A DNA stretch of 64,000 bases from Tipula vernalis (GCA_958295665.1 OY282558.1:354125034-354189033), one strand, 5' to 3'; positions 1-12,470 are shown, counted from the stretch's first letter. Numbers and translations are program-made. The notes: generated by a model not told the origin, from the sequence alone.

Positions 1-129
1 CTAAAGAAAATTCCAATAGGTGAAGGAAAATTTAAGTAAATTTAAGGTAATTCTACTAATTGGAGGAGAATTCTGTTAGGTGAAGGTTTAAAAGAAAATC
101 GTTAAGTGAAGGAAATTTCTATTAAGAGA

Positions 130-680
130 ATATCCAAGTTCGATCAAAATTGTCCATATCCTGAAACTTCATCAAAAAACCAAATCACATTTCAATCTTA
201 TCATCATCAATTTTATCATCATCAGTTAACAAATAGCCGAATTCCTTCATTATTGGCCATATTTCAGAATTTCATCTAAAACTCATTTTAGAATGCCATT
301 TCCATCATACTTGTCGAATTTCATCATAATCTGTTAAAACTTATGAAATAGCCAAGTTCCATCATAATTTGCCATATTCCAGAACTTGATCTAAAATCAT
401 TTTTAGAATCTCATTTCGATCGTATACGTCGAATTTCATCATAATCGGTTAAGAAACAGCCAAGTTCCTTCAAAATTGCCAATATTCTAAAACTTCATCT
501 AAAATCAGTTTAAGAATCCCATTTCCATCGTATATGTTGAATTTCATCTTATTCGGTTAATAAATAGCCAAGTTCCACCATAACTGATCATATTTCAGAA
601 CTTTGTCTATACTCCATTTTAGTATTACATTTTCATTGCACTTATCAAATTTCATCATAATCTGCTTAGAAATAGCCAAG
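130..680. repeat. Degenerate ~110-bp tandem repeat, locus 1
   Basis: About five imperfect copies of a ~110-bp unit follow one another. Each contains a block like TTTCATCATAATCGGTTAAG, then 'aaatagccaagttcc', then a 'catttccatcg' block. The 'ttcatcataatc' block recurs near 318, 433, 541 and 650. Related copies occur at 12300-12470 and 15430-15740, so this is a dispersed satellite or the tandem core of a larger mobile element. Divergence between copies is high. No coding sense is seen. Confidence 0.7.
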
Positions 681-689
681 TTTTAGAAT

Positions 690-1085
690 TTACTATATTG
701 CACCACATGCCGTCTTGTACCTTATGCCATAGTACCATATGGCGTACTGAAATATGACATTTTGAAATATTCTGTAACGTGCCATAAGACATAGTGTACC
801 ATATGCCATAGTGTTCCTTATGCCGTAATGTACTACACGTCGTATTGAAATATGCCGTTTTTGAAATATGCCGTAGTGTACCGTATTCCGTAATGTACAA
901 TACGCCGTATTGAAATATGCCATATTGAAATAAGCCGTAGTGCAACTTATGCCGTAGTTTACCATATGCCGTTTTGAAATATGCTCTATTTAAATATGTC
1001 ATAGTGTACCACATCTCATAATGTAACAGATGTCGTTTTGATATATTCCGTTTTGAAATATACCATGTTGAACCGATCCCAAATT
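690..1085. repeat. Degenerate short-unit minisatellite (TATGCCGTA-type)
   Basis: A run of diverged 15-20 base units alternates between 'ATGCCGTATTGAAAT' and 'ATGCCGTAGTGTACC' forms. The open frames that cross it on the minus strand encode only a Tyr/Ile/His-rich periodic peptide produced by the repeat, so I do not call a gene. The block abuts the ~110-bp repeat field on its left. Confidence 0.7.
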
Positions 1086-1099
1086 TCGGTCCCATATAT

Positions 1100-2860
1100 T
1101 TCAGAAGTTCATCACAGAAAATGGAAAATGGGGGAATGAAAGGGGGTGAAAAAAATGTCTAGCTGAATCTAAGAGGCATGGAATCATTAGTGTATTAAGT
1201 TAATTTGTTTTAATACTTTTTGCACTGTAATGTAATAGCCCCGTATTATTAATTAGTCTCAGTATTTTATTTTGTGAATTTTTAAAAGTATTGGTGAGGA
1301 AATCATTTTTTTTTTCTGTCTGAAGAAGCCGAACATTTTTTTTTTTTTTTTGGTCAAAAGCGATAGGTAGGAACATTTGGAGAGTGAATAAAGGTGTACA
1401 TAAAAATATAAAAATATTAATAATAAAACTGATTAATTTTAAAAATTAAGTTAAAAATTAAAGCTATCAATCAGCATAATATTAAGTGCATAAAAATCGT
1501 GATCATTAGTATCACCTAGATAATAACTGTAGTGTGTAGTGCGAAAACAATTTTTTTATTGGATAGGTTCCTCATTTACAGTAAATCCCTTCTAGAACTT
1601 AATATTCACGTAGACAAAATAATATTTGCAGAAGAATTGGCACTACTATATAATGATGATCTGATCTATCATAGGTATATGTTAAAATAACTGTGATTTG
1701 AATTTATTGAGGGACTGGTTTGATGATCATCATTACATGATTATGAGTGATAAGTACAAAGTATTGCAGTTCTTAATGTGAAAACAAAAATTATAATAGC
1801 AATGAAAATACTTTTATATATTTACCCGCAGTAACTTGCACTCCAAATAACAAGTGATTCTGGACAACAACATAAATTTCAAATGTCATATTAATGTTTT
1901 GGAAAATCTTTTATACCTTACTAATCGCGTTCTGTTCAGATTAAAGTTTCTTTGCACACCGTTTGTTCTTATAAATTTATATCCTTAATCTAAGCGTTGA
2001 AAATGCAAAATCGTATAAAGTATCAAAAAATATTTCTATTATTCATAATATGTTTGATAGCTCTCGTCAAAAACAGTTTTTTTTAATTTTAAATACCACA
2101 TGAACTTCCTAGTTTCCTAGTTTTCTAAGCAGTTGAGTTTTGTTTATCTCAATATAATATTAATAGTATTTTATGTTTAAGTCAAATTAATTATATACTT
2201 GTTTATTTATGTAATGCTAATTTAGTAAGGTTATATTTGTGATAAGTACTTAAGAAATTATCTATAATGATGAAAATAAGGAAACAAATAAATAAATAAA
2301 ACATAAATAAATCGAATCAATATAAATTTTTATGTTGAAATCTTAATTTTTTACAAAACACATTTTATTTATTTAGTAAAGCAGCAAGGTGGAAAATTTT
2401 ACTGTAAACAAAACGAAAGATTAAAAGAACCACACATTTAAAAATTGCTAAATAATATTTAATTCATAAATTTTTTGTTTAGGTTCATTGAGAAAAATAA
2501 TATCCGCCAAATGTTTCAAAAATCTATCTAGGTTTCTATTGCATTTTGCTTGACGATAGATATGAAATAAAAATGTGGCTATAAAACTATAATTCAAAAT
2601 TACTTGGTAATTTTGATCGACTATTCTAAATGTGTAATGTCGTAGAAATGTTATTCGCCAACTTTTATTAAAATCTTAATTTTTTTAATTTAATCATAAA
2701 AACCGCCAATAGAAGAAAAATGGCAATTGGATAAAAATGTACAAAGCACCTCTTAAAAACTTACTACCATATGATTTAAGCTATTTGTTGCAGTACCAGA
2801 AATAAAAGCAAAATATCAAACAAACATTAGTCTGTTACCTCCTACATCCCCACTTCCATT
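1100..2860. other. AT-rich intergenic DNA, nothing recognised
   Basis: This stretch is very AT-rich with poly-T runs near 1309 and 1338. I see no long open frame, transposase or RT motif, and no tRNA-like fold. Confidence 0.5.
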
Positions 2861-2869
2861 AATGGAAAT

Positions 2870-3600
2870 ATACTACCTCCTCTTTGTTTTGCCAGAGTTT
2901 CTGACGTTATTCGATTCCAAGTTAATTCAAGTTTGTTCCACATAACAGTAGCTGATGTTGGAGCTTATTACCGTACTACCCGGTCCAGCTCTTTCCACAG
3001 TAACTGGATTACGGCTCTGGGGAGGCCATCCGATAATTTTAATACTTTCTTCCTCCTCTAAATATCGAAGATAGTCTTTACATAATTTAGATGAATGCAT
3101 TGGGTCAATATCTAGTTGAAAGACAAAATTTTGACCCAATAGTCGAATTCCTGAAGGTATTGTGCTTCGATCTGCAAAATTTCTCGGTATCCTTCTTTTC
3201 TTAGTATTCCGTTAGTTTTCACAATATCCCCTACAATAGTACCAGTAAAACAGCCACAAATTATCATTGAACTACCTCCTGCTTTACAGCAGCCTCAATA
3301 TACTCTTTTCTTTCACGTTCAGCCATAGATCTGCTCACGAATATTCGTCTTCGGGTACCGAATAATTCAAAATCTGTCCATAACACAAATCACGTAATTT
3401 CGGATTTAAGCTATAAATTTGATTTTCATGTTGTAGACAAATATTTATCTTACGATAGGAGCATTGTTCCTTAAGGGATTTCCTTAAGAATGAATCAGAT
3501 TTTGGCGAAGTAATCAGAAATTTATCGGTTGTAGTCAAAAGTAACACAAATTTATTTTGATAAATAGACAGAGAAAAAGGAAAGACTGGGTAAACAAAAA
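2870..3600 (-). pseudogene. Tc1-like transposase relic
   Basis: Read on the minus strand, pieces in different frames line up in the order of a Tc1 DD34E transposase. They are WTDFELFGTRRRIFV near 3350 (first catalytic Asp region), a GCFTGTIVGD stretch near 3250, QLDIDPMHSSK near 3110 (the family has QQDNDPKHTS) and GWPPQSRNP near 3025. The block after WPPQS, where the family has DLNPIE with the catalytic Glu, is corrupted to NPVTVERAGP. At least two frameshifts separate the pieces (near 3350 and near 3140). The N-terminal DNA-binding half is not clear and no terminal repeats were identified. It is a dead copy. Family assignment rests on motif order recalled from Tc1 proteins. Confidence 0.75.
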
Positions 3601-3689
3601 GCTTCTCAAAAAGATACCGGCGGATGATGAATAGATCTCCAAGTAACTCTTAGTTAGTTCAACAATATAGTAGCTATGAAAAGATGGAC

Positions 3690-5007
3690 ACCAATAAAAA
3701 TACTAAGCTACAGAAAATACATAACTGTAAAGAATTTGGGAATTGCTCTGATTCTAGAAATCTTTGGAAAAATGTGAAACAAGTTCTTTATAGAGATGTC
3801 AATTATGCAGTGAGAACTGGTCTGATTATTTGGGACTGATATTGTATCAGATTAGTTGAGACTTAGTAATATGTTTAATACATTTTTCATCACTATTGGC
3901 GAGAGTATTACACAGGTACTACCCAAACCAAATGTAATTGATTTCTACTACATCAGGTGTATCATTACTATTCCTTTACAATTCACTCGTATTCATGAAG
4001 AGGAGGTTATACAACATAAACGCAGAACTTAAACCTAAGTGCTTCTACAGGAGTCAATGGAATCTCGGCGAAATTTATTACAAAGTTTTCTGGAAATCTT
4101 GCAAGTGTTTACGCAAAATGTAATTATTAATAATAAATTTCCCAATTTCTTGAAATTGGGCAAGGTTATTCCGATACCAAAATCTGGAAATTATTTACTA
4201 CTAAACAATAACAGGCCGATATCAATATTAAATGCGTCATAGGTCATAGTAATGGACAGATTAAATATATTTTTATCGGCAAATAAGGTTTATAATCTCA
4301 GATTTACAGCTTGGATTTAGAAAAAATTCAAGTACTACTGCTGCGTTGTTGGGACTTCTGAATTTTGTGAATGCTTCTTTATTAGAAAATGCTACGTTGG
4401 ATGTATCTTCATTGATATTAAAAAGGAATTCGATATTGTAGACCACGAGGTACTTTTAATGAAATTGAAAATGTTAGTTCTTTCTCAAGGTCAATTAGAC
4501 TGTTTCGCAGATTATTTAACAAATAGAGAACAAATAGTAGAAGTAGGACACGCAGTAAGTGAAATTATGAAAATTATTAAAGGTGTTCCACAAGGCTCAA
4601 TTCTAGGACCAACCTTGTTTAATATTTTTATTAATGACATCACAGAAATAGATGAAAGTCTCAGCAGTATGCACTTTGAAATGGAAAATGATCCTGTCAA
4701 AATTAACAAATGGTTTGAGCTTAACCGTTTAATATTAAATTCCGGAAAAACTAACTTTACTATTTGGAAACAAAAATGTTTAATCTGAAGAGAAAGCACG
4801 TTTCACATTGTTTTACGATAATTAACCAATTGAGCATGTAACTGAATATACTTATCTTGGTGTGATTATTGATAATTTGCTAAGCTGGAAAAAACATATT
4901 GATAAAGTAAAGAAGAAGTAAAAGGGTTCGCAACTTTTTGTCTTTCAAATGTTTACTTGCCATATAAAATTCATTTATTTTGTCACTAATATTATCAGAG
5001 CCTTCAA
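3690..5007 (+). pseudogene. Non-LTR retrotransposon RT relic, 5' part
   Basis: Plus-strand fragments carry a Jockey/CR1-type reverse transcriptase. Near 4150 there is FLKLGKVIPIPKSGN followed by NNNRPISILN (RT motif 1 region). At 4570-4630 there is GVPQGSILGPTLFNIFIND. The Y/FADD catalytic box expected about 25 residues later is missing: the frame runs from SSMHFEMENDP straight into INKWFELNRL, so the active site has been deleted. Downstream, TYLGVIIDNLLSWKKHI (near 4855) is the usual RT C-terminal block. Stops and frameshifts occur throughout. The relic is interrupted at about 5008 by a DNA transposon and resumes near 5880. Confidence 0.8.
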
Positions 5008-5873
5008 GAGTATAGAGCCATAATCATAATGACGTATTTTTTAAAAGCTTTTTTAGTGGTATAGCTTTTCACAGATTTCCATAGAAATCCATAGTAAAAA
5101 TGGTGTTTTATAGCTTCAAATTTATCAATGAAAAACCAAAAATATTATAAAATGTTTATATAAACGTTTTCTACATATCTTTAATAAAAATTTACAAGAA
5201 GGCTTTATTGAGTGTTAAGTAAATATTAGTTGCAGAAATATTAAAATAAAATTATTTCTAAAATATGTTTTTCGAACTTTCATTTTGAAAAATACATCAA
5301 AGTTGGCTCTGACGAATTAAAATAATACTCGCTAAATTTATCTTTAGTTTTACTAGTGTACGTAAGATGTCTAAAATGTTTACAGAAAAACAAAATCATC
5401 ACACGATCCTATATTTTGTGAATTTGTTTTACTTTTCCCACAATTTTTGAACTTGAAATTTCCCCAGGTGGTAATTTTTTATACGATTTTACCAAATTGT
5501 TACGGCAAATACTGCCATCTATGTAATGTATATTGACTTAATGATCAATCGAATTGTAGTAAGCTTTTATTTCAATTTGACCAGAATGCTGTTGTTATGA
5601 TTTTTTTTTATATTTTGGTTTAAATAAATCGATTATTACAAGAAAATGAAAACGATTTACTTAAACGATATTCAAATATGTTGAAACTCAAACATTTATG
5701 AAATAATTTCAAAAATCATAATTAAGAATTTATAAAGTTTTCTTTTAAAAATTTGTCTTAGGAAAAAAAGTGATTTCCCATATATTTTGTGTATTTCACT
5801 ATGAAAAGTTTCGTTTTTTCCTCGTTTCTAATTCCCTTATAAAAGCTCAGATTTTTTGATTATGGCTCTATAA
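5008..5873 (+). mobile_element. Non-autonomous DNA transposon, copy 1 (~860 bp)
   Basis: The ends carry inverted copies of TAGAGCCATAATCA (left near 5010-5025, right near 5858-5873). The sequence interrupts a reverse-transcriptase relic whose two halves lie on either side. A second, longer copy in opposite orientation lies at 57787-60290 and matches along most of the length, including the subterminal 'cttttttagtg' and 'aaaacgtttat' blocks and the internal blocks near 5360 and 5550. It has no transposase frame, so it must move in trans. The exact ends and target-site duplication are uncertain, because homology between the copies extends about 15 bases beyond the left inverted repeat. Superfamily not assigned. 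Confidence 0.65.
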
Positions 5874-6260
5874 AATACAGGGTGCTTTGATATTATACGC
5901 CCTACCAACTTGGAGTAACTGTGTTAAATATAAACTTGATGAATTATTTATTTTACAGAAACGAGCTTTGAAGTACATTTGTCATTTACCTTTTAAATAT
6001 CCTAGTTTGTTACTATTTCAAAATTTTAGAAGTTTGAATTTGTAAATTGAAATTAAAAATTAATGTTGTTATATAAACTGATCAATAATTTGATAAAGCA
6101 CGATTTGGATTTTCAATAAATAAGAAGTCGTCATAACCATGGGACTAGACGAATTTTACATTACTTGATAGCACCAAATACTGACAAAAATTTTAATTAA
6201 CTTAAGTAGTAATTTAACTCAATTCTAAGAGAGATTAAATATTCAATATTACAAGCTTTA
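5874..6260 (+). pseudogene. Non-LTR retrotransposon relic, 3' part
   Basis: After the inserted DNA transposon the RT C-terminal region resumes with LYALPTWSNCVKYKLDELF near 5895, followed by RALKYICHLP, a pattern typical of Jockey/CR1-type ORF2 proteins downstream of the RT domain. It then decays into stop codons. No clear 3' tail was found. It belongs with the fragment at 3690-5007. Confidence 0.65.
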
Positions 6261-6424
6261 AAAAAGCCTAATTGAGTTTTTAAAGAACCAAAAACCGTTT
6301 AAAACATGAGATAGTTTCGGATTGATTTTTTTTTTTTAATAAAGACCCGTTATCTTGGAAACTTCATGATCTATAGCTCGCAATAATATAATTCAATAAA
6401 TTATTGTATTGAAAAAAAAAGTTC

Positions 6425-6760
6425 TTCCAATCAATCCTCTATCGTCCATCCAATGTTGGTGTTCACGACCCCATTTAAGTCGCTTTTGCTTTTTTTGTTT
6501 GCATAGGAATTGCTTTTCCATAGCAATACATGGCCATGGCGTCCGGGTTTCTGTAGGCGACGTTTAACAGTAGAAACACTAACTGCTGTTGGGCAAGCAA
6601 CATTTAATTCTGCAGTGATTTCCGGGGCTGTTTTGCGTCTATTCATCTTGCTAGTAATCACCATTCTACGATTATCTGCAGATGTTGCCGCTCTTGGTCT
6701 TCCACTACATCCTTTATTAAGAAAACAGCCGCTTTCCGGATATTTTTAACATTACACATA
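6425..6760 (-). pseudogene. Tc1-like transposase N-terminal (HTH) relic
   Basis: On the minus strand a 77-residue open stretch contains KTAPEITAELN followed by VSVSTVKRRLQKPGRHG and ends with WTIED. This is the paired-type helix-turn-helix and linker found at the N-terminus of Tc1 transposases. Upstream in another frame lies GCSGRPRAATSADNRRM, the GRPR hook between the two HTH subdomains. The catalytic part is missing. It may be a separate insertion from the relic at 2870-3600, as the order and distance do not fit one element. Confidence 0.75.
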
Positions 6761-7084
6761 GTTGACCGTCACGTGGTCCTATTTTATTTTTGGCAATCTA
6801 TCGATTAATTATGCCAGTTGTAGCATAAGCTTGGAGGCATTTTAAATAACTGTCACTCAAAATTTCGCGTATGATGTTCACAGTGCAAATATCAGACTAC
6901 AGCTGACCGTAGTTCACACATTTTACTATAATCCTTTCAAAAAAAAAAAATGTTAAACATCATTAGCTAGAATCTGTAGCCGATTGATAAATTTTCCCGG
7001 AAACTCCTAGAGATTATTATTGTAACTGCACCGCAATAAACTGTTTACGCCAACCCGACCAAGCGCAGGCAGAGGGTAGTAAAA

Positions 7085-7930
7085 TTATTCCGATATAATG
7101 GATGTTGATATAATAAAACTGCACTTTGCAGTTGCAAATCAACTACAATCGCGGTCAACTCCTACGCAATCCGATTTAGACAATTTTCAGGAATTTTTAT
7201 CATCGTCCATTTTAAACTACAATAATTTTATAATTGAATGCAATATAAATTGTAACATGATTAATCAATCCAATAAGTTCTATAATCTTTTAAAAGCGAA
7301 CAATTTAATATCGGTTCCATTTTCACTTAGCCATGATCGTACTTGGCTCGATCAATTTATTGTCAGATTAGTTTAGAATATTTTCGTCTAGTCAATCAAT
7401 ATACATTGAGTGATATTTCCGACGATGATTTACTGGCGATTTCTTATATAGCTAAATCAAAGCGCATTAAGATAGATTACAGGCTTATATATGACTATAG
7501 TCAGTTGGATGCTGAAATTATCATCAATTTTTTCCCCGACGTTAACTGGAGTTTCTTGCACTCATCCAATAATGTCAATTTCACCTTCCAGTGATTGCCC
7601 ATATTATTTTCATAATAATTGTGTACCAACGAAAAAAATAGTTCATAGCCAATTTGTTGCTCCATGGTTTAATAGTAGTATTGCTAAAAGTATGCTAGCG
7701 AGTAATCATGCTTACATTAAGTATAGGAGAACAGCCGATGTCAATGACTTAAAAATATATCATAATGAACGCAATAGGGTGACTAGCTTGATAAGAATCT
7801 CAAAACAGAAATACTTTTTTAGAAATAGTAAATTAAATATGAAACGAATTTGGAATAACTGCAATCATGTTGGATTAGGGGCCGGAAAATCTAGTACTTC
7901 GACCGATTTAGGCAATGCATCGAATTAATT
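7085..7930 (+). pseudogene. Non-LTR retrotransposon: endonuclease end and linker relic
   Basis: The frames at 7098-7594 hold the C-terminal part of an APE-type endonuclease (KFYNLLKANNLISVP, then TWLDQFIV, then DDDLLAISYI). The frame at 7491-7928 contains VAPWFNSSIAKSML and AYIKYRRTADVNDL, the linker that precedes RT in Jockey/CR1-type ORF2 proteins. The pieces are in different frames. A deletion separates this from the RT part that starts near 8014. Confidence 0.75.
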
Positions 7931-8013
7931 AGGTCACGATAAAATCAACTTAAAATTTCTTAAGAATATTTTACCGTATGTTATATCACCTTTGACCTAC
8001 ATGATTCATATAA

Positions 8014-9075
8014 TTGTATCATGCATTCCGAATTTCCAGATATTTGGAAAATGAATATAGTGATTTAGATTATAAAAAAGAAGGGCTTGATTCTTTGAAT
8101 AATCTTAGACCGATTATTTTAGTTTCGATTCTATCCAAAGTTTTTGAAATCATTCTTCGTGACCAAATCAACCAGCATTTAGCTAAGTTTAATTATCCAA
8201 ATCAGTTTAAATCCGGATTTCGTAGTAACCATAATGCAACAACAACCCTTCTTCATGTTGTTATTGATCTGGCTTGTCACCTTGACAAGATCAACTCATT
8301 TATTGTTCTTATACTTTTGGATTACTCGAAAGCCTTTGACTCTTCCAACCATGTTTTGTTATTGCAGAAGTTAATGCTTTTCTTTAATTTGGATAATATA
8401 GCACTTAAACTTATGGTTAATTACTTAACAGATAGATATCAAAAAATAATCATGAATGGAAAATAATGGGAACCCGAGCGTATAATGTCAGCTGTATTTG
8501 AAGGAACGATACTTGGCCAACTCTATTTTCTCTTTTTATAAATGACTTACCTCACGTAATAAAATATTTCAAATACCTTCCAGAAATCTTCAATAATATC
8601 AAATTTGGATCTATCCACCATACTATATTGGTCCAAATCTAATGAAATCTCACTAAACACCGCAAAAACAAAAGCAATTTTCATTTCTAAAAGGAGCTTT
8701 CCAGTGGTTCCTGACATTTTTATCAATAGTGTGAAAATTAATTTTATGAATCATATTAACAATCTATGTATAAATAACAGGTTCACATGGGATTCACAAG
8801 TTGTATGTGGCAAGATCAATTCCACTTTGTATGGTTTGAAGCTCCATACAAATATTTGCCCTAAAAATGTTCGCATTTTGCTAGCACGATCCATAGTAAT
8901 TGCCCACGTACTTTATTGCGAATTCCGATTTTTTAAGTTGTGATTCTACCTCAAGTGGAGGATTATTGGTTTCATATAAAGTCTTTAATAATCGGGTTTC
9001 TTCATATTTATATGATAAAATTAAAATGGGTTCTAGTCGAAATGGTAGAATAGTAGAAAATCTGATTTTTCTTTA
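8014..9075 (+). pseudogene. Non-LTR retrotransposon: RT relic without YADD
   Basis: The open stretch 8014-8466 contains NNLRPIILVSILSKVFEIIL, FKSGFRSNHNATTTLLHV and LILLDYSKAFDSSNHVLLL, the central RT blocks with the first catalytic Asp. Near 8510 a frameshifted LFSLFINDLPH marks the box after VPQG. The YADD segment that should follow is deleted: sequence jumps to ILYWSKSNEISLNTAKTKAI at 8620. The C-terminal HLH-like block (NFMNHINNLCINNRFTW) follows at 8740. This and 7085-7930 are one copy, of the same general family as the 803-codon frame at 22551-24962. Confidence 0.8.
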
Positions 9076-9119
9076 GATAATCCTAGGAAGCTGAGAACAA
9101 AGTGGCATGCAAAGTTGAC

Positions 9120-9500
9120 ATAGGACCTAGGCTTCCTATGGTATATATTGGGTTAAATCGTATCAAATACGGTTGGCCTAAATACCCTAATCCCCTATTT
9201 TTTTTAAAACTGAAATTGGTTCCGGATAGTCTGGACCCTATGCGTATTTTGCATATAGGCCACTTTGGCGTCAGCTTCCTAGGATTTTCTCAAGAAAACT
9301 CGGTAAATCATTTTTTCATAATATTTGATGTATATTTGGTTAGATCGACACTAATCCCCTATTTTCCTCAAAACTGAAATTGGTTTCGGATATCCTAGGT
9401 ACTATGCCAATATTACATATAGTAAGGACACTTTGGTGTCAGCATGCTTAGATTTTCTCAAGAAAATTGGGAAAATCATTTTTTCATAATATTTAAATAA
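9120..9500. repeat. ~163-bp tandem repeat, about 2.3 copies
   Basis: The block 'ctaatccccta' followed by 'aaaactgaaattggtt' recurs about 163 bases apart (near 9188 and 9351). The blocks 'ttctcaagaaaa' and 'aatcattttttcataatattt' recur near 9290 and 9456. The open frame at 9102-9377 is carried by this repeat and is not called a gene. The array directly follows the non-LTR relic. Confidence 0.65.
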
Positions 9501-9954
9501 ATAAATAAATGTAATAAAAACGAATTCCCAACTTTAAAGAAACAGAATTGATATTCCAAATCCAATCTACAATTTAAGTGATGTGCGGAGATAATTAATT
9601 ACTAAGAAACTAAAATCAAATGTTTTTATTTTGGATTATCTATCAGTTATCATAATTGTTTTGGAATGGTTCAAAAAGATCAAAGTACCAATTTTAACTA
9701 AACGCGATTAACTATGTTACTTTCGTTCTCTTTTCTCTCAAATTTGTAAATAAAATCAAAAATAATTTTGTTTGTACTTAACTTGAATACTAAAATATTT
9801 ATTTACACTTGATTTTATACTTTGTTAGCGATATGCTGTAGTTATTGTGACCTTGAACTATTTTAGTAGTTTCCTTCGCCACATTTATAGAGTGAATTCA
9901 ACAATTTTAATTAATAATTTTTAATTTTTGTTATATCGTCGGTCTAACTTTGAA

Positions 9955-10165
9955 TTAACGTATCTGAAATTTTCTCAAAATTTATTTTTGGATACCAAAT
10001 GGTTCGTCGTAAGAAACTCCTTTGACTTTTTGCACCGGCGTTGGTTCATCGTTAGGACGACGACGTTGTACTAACAGTCAATTAACGTGGGTGTGGCAAT
10101 TCGAGTGCAGCTTCTCACTACGAACATTTTGGTATCAAAGGTGACGATATTTTAAAGTTATATTC
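9955..10165. mobile_element. Foldback MITE, copy 1
   Basis: The left arm 'ggataccaaatggttcgtcg' followed by 'taagaaact' pairs with the right arm 'cactacgaacattttggtat' as an imperfect inverted repeat. The same arms occur at 11307-11488. No coding capacity. The right outer end has decayed more than in copy 2. Confidence 0.55.
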
Positions 10166-10179
10166 TATTCTTATAGAAA

Positions 10180-11300
10180 AGTTTGTTTTAACTTTAAGCC
10201 AATAGGTAATTAAAAAAGTTTAGATAGGAACCCCGCAACTTTCTATTCCGATCCTTACCAGAAAAAATAGAAGTTGCATATTTCCAGGTGTTGGATTTTG
10301 TGTTATAGAGATGCGAATGAAGATTTTTCTAAATTCTTAGTAATTTATAGTAGCAACACTTGGTACTCAACAGCATAGATTCAGGCGTACTTTAAAACGA
10401 AAGTATTTTTTTCAGAAATTTATTGCGATAGAGTGAAGAAGATTTATAATCTGATTGAGAAAAAAAAAATCTGAATTTGGCTTTATTATGGAACTATATC
10501 CTAGATCCTATACAAATCTTAAGTATTATTCAAGGTGTCTGGAATTTCATTAAAAAATACTTATCTTAATTTTAATTATTTATTGTTATTGTTGTTTTTG
10601 ACATTAAATTATTACCAAAATACTGGCCACTGTACCAGCATTTGATTGATACACTATAAATTGTTAATTATAGATAATTAATAATTTAGGATAGATGACA
10701 CTAGTCAATTGTAAACGGTTTGGGTTTATATCATTGATGTCAGGGTTTACAGATTATAGGAAATTATGTACATTTATTTGTGTCAAGCAAATTATTTGTG
10801 AGTTTATTATACAAAATATAGTATAGTAAAAATAGATTCAATTTTTGTATAAACAATAATTGCGATTTAAACTTTAAAAAATAAACTTAATTTATAACCT
10901 AATTTGTTTTTTTTTTTTGTCAATCTTCCGATAAATCGCATTTGGTAACAGAATTCCGTCAACAGAATATCACTAGATATTCACAATAATGCGGATTCTG
11001 TGCACAACGAAAATTTAAATTCAATTAGCCCGTTAAAATTTGAACTGTGAGCGCATGGTATGTTCTAATTTCTTTAAAAAATCTATCATATTCATTTTTG
11101 AATTATTTGAGAATAACCCATAATATAAATAAAAGCATCAAAAACTGGCCCATCCAATAATTGGTAAGCTTATATTTTAGTTTGGAATTTTTTTTTGGTT
11201 AATTTCGATGATAAGATCCAAAAATAAAGCGTGTGAAATCGGTTCACAGTTTTGGTGTACCTTTTTGTTTTTGTTTTTTTTTTTTTAATTTCGTTGACCT
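10180..11300. other. AT-rich DNA, nothing recognised
   Basis: No open frame over about 50 codons with a recognisable motif on either strand. Contains a poly-T run near 10906. Confidence 0.45.
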
Positions 11301-11306
11301 AACAGT

Positions 11307-11488
11307 GAATTAACATATCTGACATTTCTTTCGAAAATTCATATTTGGTACCAAAATATGCATCGTGAGAAACTGAATTATTTCACGGTTAGGATGAGTG
11401 TAAGTGGAAACATTAAAATACGGTTTCTCAGAACGAACATTTTAGTATTGAAAACGAATTTTCTAACAAATGTTAGATACGTTAATTT
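11307..11488. mobile_element. Foldback MITE, copy 2
   Basis: The left arm runs from 'gaattaacatatctgacatt' to 'catcgtgagaaac'. It is matched in reverse complement by the right arm, from 'tttctcagaacgaacatttt' to 'tgttagatacgttaattt'. The arms are each about 60 bases and imperfect, around a short loop, giving about 182 bp in all. It matches the element at 9955-10165 in arms and size. A non-autonomous DNA transposon is the simplest reading. Confidence 0.65.
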
Positions 11489-11489
11489 A

Positions 11490-12290
11490 TTTATTTTTTA
11501 ATTCTTAGATATAACATGATATAAAAATATCGAAAAAGATGTTAAATAGATTAAAAGCTGACCGAAACCGCACTGGAGGCGGAGAAATTATGAAAAGAGA
11601 TTATAGATTGACAAATAGACCAACAGTTTAATGTAATGCTATTATTGCACCACAATTCAGCAGCAATCGATCAATAATAAACATACTTTTATAGTTATTA
11701 AAGTCCTCGCCACCTTTCTATTCTCCAGATTTTGGGATTTATGGCCTTATTAAAAATAAATGAAACAAGAAATATTGGAAATAGTCATTTATGTATTGTA
11801 CACCCAAAGATTTTAAGATAACTCTGTCGAAAAGGTGTTTTATACATGCGAATGTATATCAAATGATTCGAATATTAAATCAAGAGGTTGATAAAACTAT
11901 AATGAGCTCATTTAAATCAAATTAAAACAAAACAAAGAATATGTAAATAAGGCGTCACGAATAATGCTATCTTTTATAATATTACTACTATTGATGTCAG
12001 AAAAATCATCAGCATTGTTGAGGGCAATGAGAAACTCAAGATCAACAAATAATCATAAGCCAATAACTGTCTACAAATCAAATTTTAATGACCTTCAGTT
12101 TTAAAAAATCTCAATTTTTTATAAGTTTTTCTTTATCAATATCAAGTACATCTTATAATTGAAATCGCAAGTTTGCATATTCTTTGTTTAAATAATTTTC
12201 TATAATTTTATTTGATTTGGCGGCATTCGTATTTTAATTTTTAATGGATTCTGCATTATAGGCAATTAGGATGGAACTTATCTATTTTTT
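11490..12290. other. AT-rich DNA, nothing recognised
   Basis: No gene, RNA or repeat could be supported here. Confidence 0.4.
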
Positions 12291-12299
12291 AACGGATTT

Positions 12300-12470
12300 T
12301 AATGGAATTTGATGAGAAATAGGTAAGTCCCATCATATACTTAGCCACATTCCAAAACTTGATCTGAAAATCATTTTAGAATCACATTTCCATCGCGGAT
12401 GTCAAATTTCACTAAAACCCGTTAAGAAATAGATGAGTTGTCTCCTAATTGGTCATATATCTAATTTGCT
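12300..12470. repeat. ~110-bp repeat family, locus 2
   Basis: About 1.5 copies of the unit seen at 130-680. Recognisable blocks are 'aaacttgatctgaaaatcat', 'tttagaatcacatttccatc' and 'cccgttaagaaatag'. Followed by a 22-24 bp tandem repeat. Confidence 0.65.

Noticed and set aside
655..1095. 146-codon minus-strand open frame, Tyr/His-rich
   Set aside because: It is created by a degenerate short tandem repeat (TATGCCGTA-type); both overlapping frames give periodic peptides and no domain.
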